Shown: positions 7,763 to 16,725, counted from the stretch's first letter. The stretch is DNA of 64,000 nt from Anaerolineae bacterium (GCA_027494015.1 JAOSJP010000001.1:813073-877072); one strand, 5' to 3'. A program made the numbers and translations. Notes: generated by a model not told the origin, from the letters alone.

Positions 7763-9148
7763 GTGAAACTCACGGTGATCGGCGGCGGCGGCGTGCGCGC
7801 CCCGCTCTTTGTTGCTTCGGCGCTGCGTCGCGCGGCGGCGCTGGGCCTCGACGAGATCTGCCTGATGGATGTGGACGGCCCCAAGCTGGCCCTGACTGGC
7901 GCGCTGGCCCAGGGCGTGGCGCGCAAAGCGGGCAGCCCCGTGCGCGTGACGACCGCGACCGACGCGCGCCAGGCGCTCGCTGGGGCGTCTTTCGTGGTGA
8001 CGACGATTCGCGTCGGCGGCGACGAGGGCCGCGTGCTGGACGAGCGCATCGCCCTGCGGCACGGCGTGCTCGGCCAGGAGACGACCGGGCCGGGCGGGTT
8101 TGCGATGGCCCTGCGCAGCATCCCGGCCATCCTCGGCTACGCCCGCCTGCGCGACGAGCTGTGCCCGGATGCCTGGATGTTCAACTTCACCAATCCGGCG
8201 GGGCTGGTGACCCAGGCGCTGCACGACGCCGGATTCGCCCGCGCGGTTGGCATCTGCGACTCGGCCAACGGCGCGCAGGAAGCCATCGCCCCGCGCCTGG
8301 GCTGTGCGGCCAGCGACCTGCGCCCGGAAGTCTTCGGGCTGAATCACCTGTCGTGGACGCGGCGGGTGCTGTACCAGGGCGAAGATGTGCTGCCGCGCCT
8401 GCTGGCCGACCCGGACGTGCTGCGCGAGACGCGGCTCAATATCTTCGAGCCGGCGCTGGTGCAGCACCTGGGAATGTGGCTCAACGAGTACCTTTACTAT
8501 TTCTACTATGCGGAGCGGGCCGTCGCTGCCATCAGCGCCGAGGAGCGCACGCGCGGTGAAGAAGTGCTGATGCTCAACCGCGACCTGCTGGCGCAGCTCC
8601 GCCAGCTTGATCCGGCGCGCGATCTCGACGCGGCGCTGGCCATCTATTACCGCTACGAGCGGCGGCGCTCGTCCACCTACATGCACTACGCCCAGCAGGA
8701 CGCGCCCACGCCTGAGGAGGCCGACGCCCAGTTCAGCGCCACCTTCCTGGAGGTTGACCCGCACGAGGGCGAGGGCTACGCGGGCGTGGCCCTGGGCATC
8801 ATGGCCGCGCTGATCAGCGGGGAGCCGCACTACACGGCGCTCAACGTGCCCAACAACGGTGCAATCGCGGGCATGGCGCCGGACGACGTGGTGGAGGTGA
8901 GCTGCGTGGTGGACGGCGACGGCGTGCATCCGCTGCCCATCGGGGCAATACCCGACGGCCCGGCGCTGCTCATGCAGGTGATCAAGCGTTACGAGCGGCT
9001 GACGGTGCGCGCCGTAGCCGGGCGGTCGCGCGCCCTGGCCATTGACGCGCTAATGGCCCACCCGCTGGTGCTGTCCTATTCGCGGGCGCGCGCCCTGGTG
9101 GACGAGTACCTGGCTGCCCACGCACCGTATGTTGGGGAGTGGGCGTAG
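7763..9148 (+). CDS. Glycoside hydrolase family 4 (NAD- and metal-dependent glycosidase)
   Basis: A 461-residue GH4 enzyme, which cleaves alpha- or beta-glucosides, galactosides or their 6-phosphates by an NAD-assisted oxidation-elimination mechanism. The Rossmann motif is at the very N-terminus (KLTVIGGGGVRAP). NFTNPAGLVTQAL is the family signature. The metal-binding cysteine is C165 in GICDSAN, and N194-H195 lie in GLNHLSW. The ATG follows an AGGAGG ribosome site. No PTS genes or transporter adjoin it, so a non-phosphorylated or cytoplasmically released substrate is possible; the exact sugar cannot be assigned. Confidence 0.9.
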   Translation: MKLTVIGGGGVRAPLFVASALRRAAALGLDEICLMDVDGPKLALTGALAQGVARKAGSPVRVTTATDARQALAGASFVVTTIRVGGDEGRVLDERIALRHGVLGQETTGPGGFAMALRSIPAILGYARLRDELCPDAWMFNFTNPAGLVTQALHDAGFARAVGICDSANGAQEAIAPRLGCAASDLRPEVFGLNHLSWTRRVLYQGEDVLPRLLADPDVLRETRLNIFEPALVQHLGMWLNEYLYYFYYAERAVAAISAEERTRGEEVLMLNRDLLAQLRQLDPARDLDAALAIYYRYERRRSSTYMHYAQQDAPTPEEADAQFSATFLEVDPHEGEGYAGVALGIMAALISGEPHYTALNVPNNGAIAGMAPDDVVEVSCVVDGDGVHPLPIGAIPDGPALLMQVIKRYERLTVRAVAGRSRALAIDALMAHPLVLSYSRARALVDEYLAAHAPYVGEWA

Positions 9149-9794
9149 CGGTAAAGGGCCGCGGCTGGCCCCCCAACCCCTTCCCCCGCGCTGCGCGGAG
9201 GGAAGGGGAGCAGGCCCGCCGCTTTTCTCCCTTCCCCCACGAGGGGGGAAGGGCCGGGGATGGGGGCACAAACGTACTGACAGCCTGCGCGCGCCCATCA
9301 CCGGGATGCGTGCAAAACCTGTCCGGTGGGGGCGCTGCTCTGTGTCACCCGCTGTAGGGTTATGCCGGCCGGCCTGGGTTTTCCCCGTCGGCGACGCGCC
9401 GGACTGCCCCTCAACCCCGTCTCGGAGCGTGACCCTGCGGGCACTCATGCTCGCGTCAGACTCAGTAGGCAGCGCCACAGACGACTGACGCTGGCTGGTG
9501 AGCCGCTGGAGGTTCTGTGTGTTGGGTTGGTATAACCCTGTCTAACTATCCCCGCGTCCAGCGCTGCGCCTGCTTGACCTCACCCCTTTCGGCGCTCACA
9601 CGCCTCCCTCCATCACCGTCAAGAGGGAGCACGCGAGGTGGGGTGAGGTCAAATCACCGCGCCCGGTTGCGCAATACACGCGCTGACATTACACTAAGCG
9701 CGCTGCAAGGTGCCGTCAACGGAGCATACTTCCATCGGGCGGCGCGCACCCTGACGCATGTCCGCATTGTGTCTTGGCTTTCTAAGGAGCTACC
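9149..9794. repeat. Repeat-filled intergenic region, including an inverted-terminus element at 9342-9540
   Basis: No gene is apparent. Bases 9160-9262 are C/G-rich hairpins built on CCTTCCCCC and GGGGGAAGG. Bases 9342-9540 form an element that starts GTGTCACCCGCTGTAGGGTT and ends GGTTGGTATAACCCTG. A related copy, with the shared internal block GACCCTGCGGGC and CTCAGTAGGCAGCGCC, lies at 34194-34453. Bases 9574-9653 are a separate palindromic element starting TTGACCTCACCCC and ending GGGGTGAGGTCAA. Confidence 0.75.
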
Positions 9795-10766
9795 GTGCCC
9801 GTTCTCAGGTCTGATCTGCGGCGTTTTGTCTGGCTCATCGCCCTCACCCTGGCGGCGGTGGTGTTGCTGGCAGGTTGCGGCGACAAGTCGAATGACGGGG
9901 CTTCCGGTGAGTCGCTCAGTTCTGCCGGCGGCGCTGGCAACGTGCCAGTCAGCGCCGGGCAGCCAACTCAGCCCGCCCAGCCCACCGAAGAACCGCTGGC
10001 CGCGCGCGTGAACGGCGAGCCGATCACCCTGGCGCAGTTCGTGCGCGAGCGCGAGCGTCGCGCGCTGGGGGTGATGGTTGAGCCAGCGACACAAGATGCC
10101 TTCGATGCGCAGGTGTTGGCGTCCATGATTGACCAGGTGTTGATCAACCAGGGGGCGGCGCGCGCGGGCATCGTCATCACCGAAGAGGAAATTGACGCCG
10201 AGCTGGCCGTCCAGGCGGAACTGGCCGCTGCCGGCGGCACAACGCTGGAGGAGGTCGCCGCCTCGCAGCTTTACACGATGGACGAGTACCGCGCCGTCAT
10301 CCGCGACATGCTGACCGTGCAGAAGCTGAGCGACGTGGTGGCCAATGTGTCGCCCTACGCCGAGCAGGTGCACTCGCGGCACATTCTGGTCACCGATGAG
10401 GCGCTCGCCCGCGACCTGATCGCGCAGATTCAGGCGGGCGCGGACTTTGCGCAACTGGCGACGCAGCATTCGCTCGACGGCTCAACCGCACGCCTGGGCG
10501 GGGATCTCGCCTGGGTGAGCGAGGGCGACCTGCTTCAGCCCGAAGTCGAGCGGGCGATCTTCGCCCTGGGGCCGGGCGATCTGGCCTCCTATCCGGTGCA
10601 GAGCAGCCTGGGCTATCATGTAGTGCAGACGTTGGAACGAGTTCAGGATCGCCCGCTCTCGGCCACAGCGCTGGCCGAGAAGCGCCAGAACGCTTTCCTG
10701 GCCTGGCTGGAGGGTCAGCGGCAGATGGCGACCATCGAGCGATTTGTCGGGGCAGTGGTGCCGTAG
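9795..10766 (+). CDS. Parvulin-type peptidyl-prolyl isomerase lipoprotein (PrsA/SurA-like)
   Basis: A 323-residue exported foldase. It begins at GTG with AAGGAG upstream. An N-terminal signal ends in a lipobox (LLAGC, Cys28), predicting lipid anchoring on the outer face of the cytoplasmic membrane. A SurA_N-like helical segment (about 55-185) follows. Then comes a rotamase domain (about 195-300) with HSRHILV, the DFAQLATQHSLDGS stretch and the GYHVVQ ending. It should catalyse cis-trans proline isomerisation during folding of secreted proteins. The three Pro-rich secreted or membrane proteins directly downstream are plausible clients. Confidence 0.9.
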   Translation: MPVLRSDLRRFVWLIALTLAAVVLLAGCGDKSNDGASGESLSSAGGAGNVPVSAGQPTQPAQPTEEPLAARVNGEPITLAQFVRERERRALGVMVEPATQDAFDAQVLASMIDQVLINQGAARAGIVITEEEIDAELAVQAELAAAGGTTLEEVAASQLYTMDEYRAVIRDMLTVQKLSDVVANVSPYAEQVHSRHILVTDEALARDLIAQIQAGADFAQLATQHSLDGSTARLGGDLAWVSEGDLLQPEVERAIFALGPGDLASYPVQSSLGYHVVQTLERVQDRPLSATALAEKRQNAFLAWLEGQRQMATIERFVGAVVP

Positions 10767-10788
10767 AGTCTCAGGGAGAGGGGAAAGG

Positions 10789-11028
10789 ATGGGCCAGGGA
10801 GCGAGTGTGTTCTTCAATGTTGTGTCGGCCATCTTCCTCGTGCTGACGCTGCTGGTGCTGATCGTCGTGCTCAGCGTGGCCGGCGGCACGATGGAAGCGC
10901 CGTTCTTAGCGCCGGAGGACACGCAGCCCCCGCCGACCATCGCTCAGCCGCCCACCCTGACGCCCTCACCGCTCCCTGGCGCGGCGCTCACGGCGACAGC
11001 CGCTGCCACAGCAGAGGGCGGACAGTAG
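10789..11028 (+). CDS. Small membrane-anchored protein with Thr/Pro tail (trio member 1)
   Basis: A 79-residue protein starting at ATG 10789 after GAGAGGGGAAAGG, 22 bases downstream of the parvulin stop. One transmembrane helix spans about residues 9-31 (FFNVVSAIFLVLTLLVLIVV). A short Pro/Thr/Ala tail follows (PPTIAQPPTLTPSPLPG). Its helix is related to those of the next two genes, but it lacks the C-terminal domain they carry. It is either a natural short paralogue or a truncated one. Function unknown. Confidence 0.7.
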   Translation: MGQGASVFFNVVSAIFLVLTLLVLIVVLSVAGGTMEAPFLAPEDTQPPPTIAQPPTLTPSPLPGAALTATAAATAEGGQ

Positions 11029-11157
11029 GTTATCAGTGGTCACTCGATCATTGCAGATTGACGACTGACCACTGACAACCGATCACTGACAACCGATCAC
11101 TGACAACTGACGACTGATCACTGCTCGCCCACTTCGCCGGGCGCGGGGAGGGATGCC
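11029..11157. repeat. Intergenic run of ACTGATCACTGACAA-type repeats
   Basis: The spacer is composed of overlapping variants of ACCGATCACTGACAAC and ACGACTGATCACTG. The same words appear between other genes in the window: 30412-30535, 35934-36003, 50655-50760 and 60000-60130. They have no coding frame. Confidence 0.7.
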
Positions 11158-11976
11158 ATGAACCGGGTGATGAATGGGTGCTTCAACCTGGTGACGGTGC
11201 TGTTCGTGCTGCTGACCATCGGGGCGGCAGTCGTCGCGCTGGGCATCGCCGGCGATGCGCTGGAGTCGCCGATCTTCAAGCCGAAGGATACGGCGGTCAT
11301 CCCCACGATTGCCGCGTTCGCCCCGCCCACGCCCCAGCCCACCTGGACTCCGTCCAACACGCCGCCGCCCACGTCCACGCCGACCGATAGGCCGACGCGC
11401 ACCTTCACGCCAACGGCCACACCGACCGGCACGCCCACCGCGACGGCATCGCTCACGCCCTCGATCTCGCCCACTTTCACCACGTCGCCAACCTTCACCA
11501 TGTCGCCGACCAACACGCTGCCGCCGCCAACCGCCACCTTCACCAGAACGCCGACCCTCACGCCAACCGTCACGCCGCTGCCCACGTCCACGCCGAGCGC
11601 GACGCCGACTGTAGAGCTTTCCTTCATCGTGCAGCCCGGCTCGGTGATCCTGCGCGAGAATTTCGGCAACACGGCGGGCTGCAACTGGCAAGGGCTGGCC
11701 GGGCTGGTCACCACCGATCGCGGCGAGCCGGTGATCGGCGTGGAAGTGCGCGTGCGCGGCGCAGGCGGCAATTTCGCGGCGCTGAGCGGGACAGCGACTT
11801 TCTATGGGCCGTCGGGTTGGGAGATCAAGGTCGCCGACCAGCCCAACACAGGCAGTTACGTCGTTGAGTTGTGGGTGACGGGCCAGCAGGCGTCGCCGAG
11901 CCAGGAGATCGTCTTCCCTGGCGTGTGCCAGCAGAACCTGGCAATGGTCAACTTCATTCGGACGAGCCAGCCCTAG
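11158..11976 (+). CDS. Membrane-anchored protein with Thr/Pro-rich linker and C-terminal Ig-like domain (trio member 2)
   Basis: A 272-residue protein. One transmembrane helix is near residues 8-33 (CFNLVTVLFVLLTIGAAVVA). Then comes a linker of about 100 residues of TPTxTPT-type repeats and a compact domain from about 155 to the end. That domain contains two Cys, a GLAGLVTTDRGEPVIGVEVR strand pattern and a closing TSQP. The layout puts a small carboxypeptidase-regulatory or Ig-like domain on a long extended stalk outside the membrane. Its C-terminal domain is recognisably similar to that of the 12106 product, so the two are paralogues. Role unknown; adhesion or cell-envelope sensing is possible. 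Confidence 0.78.
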   Translation: MNRVMNGCFNLVTVLFVLLTIGAAVVALGIAGDALESPIFKPKDTAVIPTIAAFAPPTPQPTWTPSNTPPPTSTPTDRPTRTFTPTATPTGTPTATASLTPSISPTFTTSPTFTMSPTNTLPPPTATFTRTPTLTPTVTPLPTSTPSATPTVELSFIVQPGSVILRENFGNTAGCNWQGLAGLVTTDRGEPVIGVEVRVRGAGGNFAALSGTATFYGPSGWEIKVADQPNTGSYVVELWVTGQQASPSQEIVFPGVCQQNLAMVNFIRTSQP

Positions 11977-12105
11977 CGGCGCGCCGGTGACAGGCTGGTG
12001 ATTGGTTGTTGGTTGTTGGTTTCGGGTTATTGGTGGGCGCACAGCCCTGCCGCTTTTACCAACCACCAATAACCAATAACCAATAACCCAAAACAGGCAG
12101 ACTCA
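11977..12105. repeat. Intergenic TTGGTTGTTGGT/ACCAACAACC inverted repeats
   Basis: The spacer contains GATTGGTTGTTGGTTGTTGG, and further on its near-complement as AACCACCAATAACCAATAACC, so the transcript could fold on itself. The same words recur at 34119-34180, 35934-35965 and 61588-61612. Confidence 0.65.
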
Positions 12106-12915
12106 ATGGGGCACAGGCAGTCTTCGGGCGCAGGTTTCCTGGACGTGATCACCGTCCTTTTCGTCGTGCTGACGGTGGGCGTGATCGCGCTGGTTGTGCT
12201 GATCCTCGACGACCCCAACACGCCGCTCAACCCGTTCCCGCCGCCGACCGTCGCGCCGGTGCTGGCGCTGCCGACGCTCACCCCCTCGCCCACGGTCACC
12301 GCCACGCCGACAGCGACGGCCACGCCCACCGCCACCGCCACACCAACGGCGACTGACACGCCCACCGCCTCGCCCACTGCCACCGATACGCCTACGCCCA
12401 CCGCCACGCCGACTCAGGTGTTGGTCGGCGCGCCCGCGCCCGCCCTGCCAGCGGATTCCGGGCAGACGGCCACGCTGCCGCCGCTCGATGATGGCAGCGG
12501 CGGAATTGTGCCGGGCGCGGCTGGCCCCCAGCCTGCCCCGCTCACACCGACGCGCGCGCCATTCCCCTTCACGGCGGGGCCGGCGCGCTACGAGGCGAAC
12601 GACAACGACCAGGGCTGCCAGTGGCTGGGCGTCGCCGGGACGGTTACGGGTCTGTCCGGCGAGCCGCTGCCCGGCCTGGCCATCGAAATCACCGGCGAGA
12701 ATTTTCGCAGCGTGCGCTTTTCCGGCTCGGCAGACTGGTGGGGCAGGTCCGGGTTCGAGTTCCAGGTGGGGGCCGCGCCGCGCCCGGCGACCTTCACCCT
12801 GCTCGTGCTCGGCCCGACAGGCGCGCCCATCTCGGAGCCTGTCACCATCGAGACCGGCGTCACCTGCCAGACCAATGTGGCGCTGGTGGAGTTCCGGCAG
12901 AACCACGCCTATTAG
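12106..12915 (+). CDS. Membrane-anchored protein with Thr/Pro-rich linker and C-terminal Ig-like domain (trio member 3)
   Basis: A 269-residue paralogue of the 11158 product. The N-terminal helix is at about 9-32 (GFLDVITVLFVVLTVGVIAL). A TATPTAT-type stalk spans about 55-145. The C-terminal domain begins near residue 160 with a CQWLGVAGTVTGLSGEPLPG pattern that matches CNWQGLAGLVTTDRGEPVIG in the sister protein. This shared block suggests a carbohydrate-binding or CarboxypepD_reg-like fold. It ends 34 bases before the KaiC-like ATPase gene and is probably co-transcribed with it. Confidence 0.78.
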   Translation: MGHRQSSGAGFLDVITVLFVVLTVGVIALVVLILDDPNTPLNPFPPPTVAPVLALPTLTPSPTVTATPTATATPTATATPTATDTPTASPTATDTPTPTATPTQVLVGAPAPALPADSGQTATLPPLDDGSGGIVPGAAGPQPAPLTPTRAPFPFTAGPARYEANDNDQGCQWLGVAGTVTGLSGEPLPGLAIEITGENFRSVRFSGSADWWGRSGFEFQVGAAPRPATFTLLVLGPTGAPISEPVTIETGVTCQTNVALVEFRQNHAY

Positions 12916-12949
12916 GGCGCGTGCGCCCGATCCGGCGAAAGGGAGGAGC

Positions 12950-13699
12950 ATGGCCGATCTGATGCGCGTGTCAAGCGGCGTGCCGGGCCTGGATGCCATG
13001 CTGGGCGGCGGCTACATCCCCCAGTCGGCCATTCTGGTGCGCGGCGCGCCAGGGACGGGCAAGACCACCTTCGGCCTGCAATTCGTGCTGGACGGCGCGC
13101 GTCAGGGCCAGGCGGGATTGTTCGTCACCTTCGAGGAGTTCCCCCAGTCGCTCTACCGCGACGCGGCCAGCCTGGGCTGGAACCTGGCCGAGGCCGAGGC
13201 CAGCGGGATGCTGCACCTGCTCTTCACGTCGCCCGAAGTGCTGCTCACCAGCCTCGCCGCGCCCGACAGCAACCTGTTGCGCCGCATCCAGCAGGGCGGC
13301 ATCCAGCGCGTCGTGGTGGACAGCCTGACCCACTTCACCCGCGCCGTGCGCGACGATCACGCGCGGCGACGCGCCTATCATCAGGCGATCAGCGCGTTCC
13401 GGCGGGAGGGCGTCACCGCCGTGTATCTGGACGAAGAAGGGCGCGCCGACTACACCCGCCAGGAACGCGGGGGCCTGTCGTTCATTGCCGACACGCTGAT
13501 CATGCTGCGCTACCTGGAAATTGACAGCGCCATCCAGCGCGCGCTGCTGGTGCTCAAGATGCGCGGCTCGGCGCATGATACGACCATTCACCGCTATACG
13601 ATCGGGTCGGGAGGCAGCGTCGTGGGCGAGCCGCTGACCGGCCTGAGCGGACTGCTGAGCGGGCTGGCCGAGCGCCACCTGATCAGCACCGTGCAGTGA
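12950..13699 (+). CDS. KaiC/RadA-like RecA-fold ATPase
   Basis: A 249-residue single-domain RecA-fold ATPase beginning at ATG 12950 after GGGAGGAG. Walker A is RGAPGTGKTT (31-40) and Walker B is RVVVDSL near 119-125. The opening SGVPGLDAMLGGGYIPQSAI is diagnostic of the KaiC/GvpD/circadian-type family, which has one domain here instead of the two of KaiC. Such proteins act as signalling or gene-regulatory ATPases. It closes a likely five-gene operon that starts with the parvulin lipoprotein at 9795; how a cytoplasmic ATPase works with the anchored proteins is unknown. Confidence 0.87.
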   Translation: MADLMRVSSGVPGLDAMLGGGYIPQSAILVRGAPGTGKTTFGLQFVLDGARQGQAGLFVTFEEFPQSLYRDAASLGWNLAEAEASGMLHLLFTSPEVLLTSLAAPDSNLLRRIQQGGIQRVVVDSLTHFTRAVRDDHARRRAYHQAISAFRREGVTAVYLDEEGRADYTRQERGGLSFIADTLIMLRYLEIDSAIQRALLVLKMRGSAHDTTIHRYTIGSGGSVVGEPLTGLSGLLSGLAERHLISTVQ

Positions 13700-13773
13700 G
13701 GGAGCGTTCGGGAAGCGCCGTACCTTCACCCCAACAGGCGCACAGCCCGCCGAGCCGTCCGCCGGCAGAATGA

Positions 13774-13813
13774 GGCAAAAAAGAAGCGAGGTCGCCCGCT
13801 GGGACGACCTCGC
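13774..13813 (-). terminator. Rho-independent terminator of the sugar-binding protein gene
   Basis: A 9-bp stem GCGAGGTCG (13786-13794) pairs with CGACCTCGC (13805-13813) around a short loop. On the minus strand it is followed directly by a run of Ts (complement of 13777-13782). It lies just past the stop of the minus-strand gene at 13838 and also separates it from the plus-strand ATPase gene. Confidence 0.85.
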
Positions 13814-13837
13814 TGCGTGTCTTGAGTCCGGCCAGGT

Positions 13838-15208
13838 TCAGTCCTGGAAGGAAGCGTGAATCTCGTTGGCGGTGTTGGTCAGCGCGGTCAGCGCCGTCTC
13901 GACATCGCCGCCGCTGGCGAGCAAGTTCTCGAACGTCGCCTCGGCCTCGTCACGGATCACGTCGTAGCTGGCAAGCTGCGGCTCGACCATTGTCTCGCCC
14001 TGCAGCAGGTTCCAGGCTTCCTCAAACTGCGGCAGGTCGGCGAAGATCGCGCCCATCTCCGCGCCGGTCGAGTAACGAACCGGGAAGTAGTTGGACGCCT
14101 GCGCCCAGCCCGCCTGCTGCTCCGCCTCGGTGAACCAGCGCACGAACAGCCAGGCAGCCAGCTCTGCTTCCGGCGTGGTCTTGGGGATGCTCACGCTCGC
14201 GCCGTAGACATCCGCCACCGGCACTTCGGCGTAGGGGATATAGGTCACACCCCACTCGAACGGCTCGGCGAAGGCTTCCTCGATGCCCGAACGGACAAAG
14301 GGCAGGCCGGAGGTGGACCCCATGAAGAAGAGCGCCTTGCCAGCGGTGAAAGCGTTCTGGTCGCCGTATTGCTCAGCGATCAGGCCCGCGCAGCCCTGGT
14401 TGTAGAGGTCCACCATGAACTTGATGTAGGCAACCGTCGCCGGGCTGTTGTAGACGAAGGCGCCGTCGGCGAAGACATCGCCACCCTGGGCGAACGTCCC
14501 GGCGGCGACGTTCGAAGCGTCAGTGCGGATCAGGTAACCGACCTGATCGCCCGCGTCATACCCGCTCCAACCCTGCTCTTTGAACGCGCAGGCCACCTCG
14601 CCAAACTCTTCCAGGCTGGTGGGCGGGCCGTCGAATCCCAGTTCCTGCAGGGCGGTCAGGTTGTAGTAGAACCCTTCCAGCGAGCGGTTGGGCGGGAAGC
14701 CAATGCGCGCCGAGCCGTCCGGCGTGTAGTCCTGGCTGAAGAAGCTGGGCACGAAGTCTTCGATCTCAGCCTCGTTCAGGCCCCACTGCGGGTCGAGCAC
14801 GAAAACGTCCAGATCATCCACCAGGCCACCAGCCTTATGGTAGGCCGCCGACTGGTTCTGGTAGGCCACGACCAGGCTCGGCACGTCGCCGGAGGGGATG
14901 CCAGCGATCATCTTCTGATAGATGTCGCCGTAACCACCCTGGTTCGAGCCTTCGACAGTGATGCCCCAGGGATTGTTGGTATTGAACTCGGCGATCAGGC
15001 CGTTGAGAAATTCCTCACGGGCACCACTGTGCTGGTGCCAATAGGTGACGGTCTGGCCGCTGGGGTCCACACCGGCCAGCGGGCCTTCGGCGGCAGGCTC
15101 AACCGGCAGATCGAAGGTCTTGACGAAGCCTTCGTCTCCCTGGGCATTGACGACGGCCAAGGGGATAGCCAGGGCCACTACGAGGATGAGAATTACGAAT
15201 TTGCGCAT
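13838..15208 (-). CDS. Extracellular solute-binding protein, family 1 (sugar ABC transporter)
   Basis: A 456-residue exported binding protein. The start is the ATG at 15208 with AAGGAG upstream; a longer frame exists but would bury the signal peptide. The signal MRKFVILILVVALAIPLAVV runs to an NAQ site, with no lipobox Cys visible. The body has typical features of family 1 sugar-binding proteins: a WHQHSGAREEFLNGLIAEFN strand-helix at the start, AGKALFFMGSTSG in the middle, and WAQASNYFPVR near the end. It should load an oligosaccharide importer. No permease or ATPase gene is adjacent and the gene has its own terminator, so it is an orphan component here. Confidence 0.88.
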   Translation of the reverse strand: MRKFVILILVVALAIPLAVVNAQGDEGFVKTFDLPVEPAAEGPLAGVDPSGQTVTYWHQHSGAREEFLNGLIAEFNTNNPWGITVEGSNQGGYGDIYQKMIAGIPSGDVPSLVVAYQNQSAAYHKAGGLVDDLDVFVLDPQWGLNEAEIEDFVPSFFSQDYTPDGSARIGFPPNRSLEGFYYNLTALQELGFDGPPTSLEEFGEVACAFKEQGWSGYDAGDQVGYLIRTDASNVAAGTFAQGGDVFADGAFVYNSPATVAYIKFMVDLYNQGCAGLIAEQYGDQNAFTAGKALFFMGSTSGLPFVRSGIEEAFAEPFEWGVTYIPYAEVPVADVYGASVSIPKTTPEAELAAWLFVRWFTEAEQQAGWAQASNYFPVRYSTGAEMGAIFADLPQFEEAWNLLQGETMVEPQLASYDVIRDEAEATFENLLASGGDVETALTALTNTANEIHASFQD

Positions 15209-15499
15209 GGTGATAGTCTCCTTGAAAACCCTACGAAGCAATGGGGGAAACGGGCGTTCCCTCTGCGAGCCAACAGTATGCAACGACTGCGTGAAGGGTA
15301 ACACCCTAAACGCCTGAGCCAGGCTTCTGAAGCGCCTAAAGATATTTTACCCGGTTGACCTCCTCTATGACCAGCCTACGATGCATAGTCATCGTTTCCG
15401 TATGCTCCGTAGTCTACCGTGACGTGGCTCAATCTTCAACCTATCCGGCCAGGCAGAATCAGGCTCATCACGTCCAGCAAGCGCTCAGCCTCACGCCCC

Positions 15500-16717
15500 C
15501 TACTGCCCGCGCTGCCCGCGCCGCTCGGCGATGATTGCCCCGTAGAGAGCCTCGTACTGGCTGGCGACGCGCTGCCAGGTGAAATGCTCCTCGATCAGTT
15601 GTCGCCCTGCCAGGCGCAGCGCCCGCCGCCGCCCCCCATCTTCGATCAGGTGCAGCACACCGCCGGTCAGTTCCTCGTCCGTCTCGCCAAAGAGGACGTG
15701 CTCGCCGGGCACGACCGGGATGCCATCGCAGCTCAGCGGCGTGGCGACGACAGCCACACCCATCGCCAGCGCCTCCAGCACCTTGTTCTTGATCCCCGCT
15801 CCCAGCCGCAGCGGGCTGACGAAGATCAGCGCCTGCTCGAAATAGGGACGAATGTCCGGCACGCGCCCGGTGACGGTGACCGCGTCTGAAGCGCAGGCCA
15901 GCAGCGCGGGGGGAGGGTTGCCGCCCACCAGCAGCAGCCGCGCCGCCGGGACGCGCGCCCGCACGCGCGGAAAGATGTCGCGGGCCAGGCGCAGCGCCGC
16001 GTCGAGGTTGGGCGCGTAATCGTAGTTGCCGCTGAAGAGCAGCGCCGGCTCCCCCGGCTCGTAGCCGGTCGGGGTGAAGTAGTCCACGTCCACGCCGTTG
16101 GGGATGGTCACCAGAGGCATGTGCGGGTTGAGGGCGCGCAGGGCGTCAGCGTCGCGGTCGGTGAGCACTACCGTGCGGTCGAAGCCGTCGAACATCCAGC
16201 TTTCGAAGCCGCGCGCCACGCGCCGCCGCAGGCGGGTGGCCAGCCGCGTCCCGATTCCGCGCGCTTCGGCGACGGCGCGCTCCAGCCACAGGCTGTAGGA
16301 CTCGTAGGGCACGATCACGTTGGGCAGGCCGCGCACCAGGTGGCGGAACTCGTAGACGTGCACGCCGCCGAACAGGTGCGCCACGTCACAACCGCGCGTC
16401 TCCAGCAGACGGGCTGCGGCGCGCCACATCTCCGGCGACCAGCTCGCGCCGGCGCGCCGGGGATAGCGCGCTGCCGGGCGCGCGTAGCGCCGCAGCAGGC
16501 TGGGCAGCGAGCGGCGCGGCTCGCGGACGAGTTGCACGCTGCGAAACAGGCGCTCATAGCGCGGCACGTTGGCCAGGTCTTCCGGCTGCTGGTAAAAGGC
16601 CAGCAGATCAATCTGGTGGTAGCGCGCGGCCAGTTCGTGGGCCAGGTGGTAGATGATCAGACTGTCGCCGCGATAGAGCGGGAAGGGCGGGCAGCGCGAG
16701 ATGAGCAGGATGTCCAT
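15500..16717 (-). CDS. Glycosyltransferase, GT4-type (exopolysaccharide/PEP-CTERM-associated style)
   Basis: A 405-residue GT-B-fold transferase. The N-terminus (DILLISRCPPFPLYRGDSLI) fits the acceptor domain of GT4 sugar transferases of the TIGR03087-like group. The C-terminal domain has FSGNYDYAPNLDAALRLA, an LLLVGGNPP strand and a glycine-rich LRLGAGIKNKVLEALAMGVAVVATP nucleotide-sugar site. It should add a sugar to a lipid-linked or protein-linked glycan at the cytoplasmic face. It begins eight bases after the stop of the second glycosyltransferase at 16726, so the two form an operon transcribed leftward. Confidence 0.87.
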   Translation of the reverse strand: MDILLISRCPPFPLYRGDSLIIYHLAHELAARYHQIDLLAFYQQPEDLANVPRYERLFRSVQLVREPRRSLPSLLRRYARPAARYPRRAGASWSPEMWRAAARLLETRGCDVAHLFGGVHVYEFRHLVRGLPNVIVPYESYSLWLERAVAEARGIGTRLATRLRRRVARGFESWMFDGFDRTVVLTDRDADALRALNPHMPLVTIPNGVDVDYFTPTGYEPGEPALLFSGNYDYAPNLDAALRLARDIFPRVRARVPAARLLLVGGNPPPALLACASDAVTVTGRVPDIRPYFEQALIFVSPLRLGAGIKNKVLEALAMGVAVVATPLSCDGIPVVPGEHVLFGETDEELTGGVLHLIEDGGRRRALRLAGRQLIEEHFTWQRVASQYEALYGAIIAERRGQRGQ

Positions 16718-16725
16718 AGCGCGTG

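Noticed and set aside
11330..11600. Short tandem repeats as a CRISPR or minisatellite
   Set aside because: They encode the in-frame Thr/Pro stalk of a membrane-anchored protein.
13856..15301. 481-codon open frame on the plus strand, antisense to the solute-binding protein
   Set aside because: The minus strand holds a clear signal peptide, family motifs and a terminator; the plus frame shows no homology or ribosome site.
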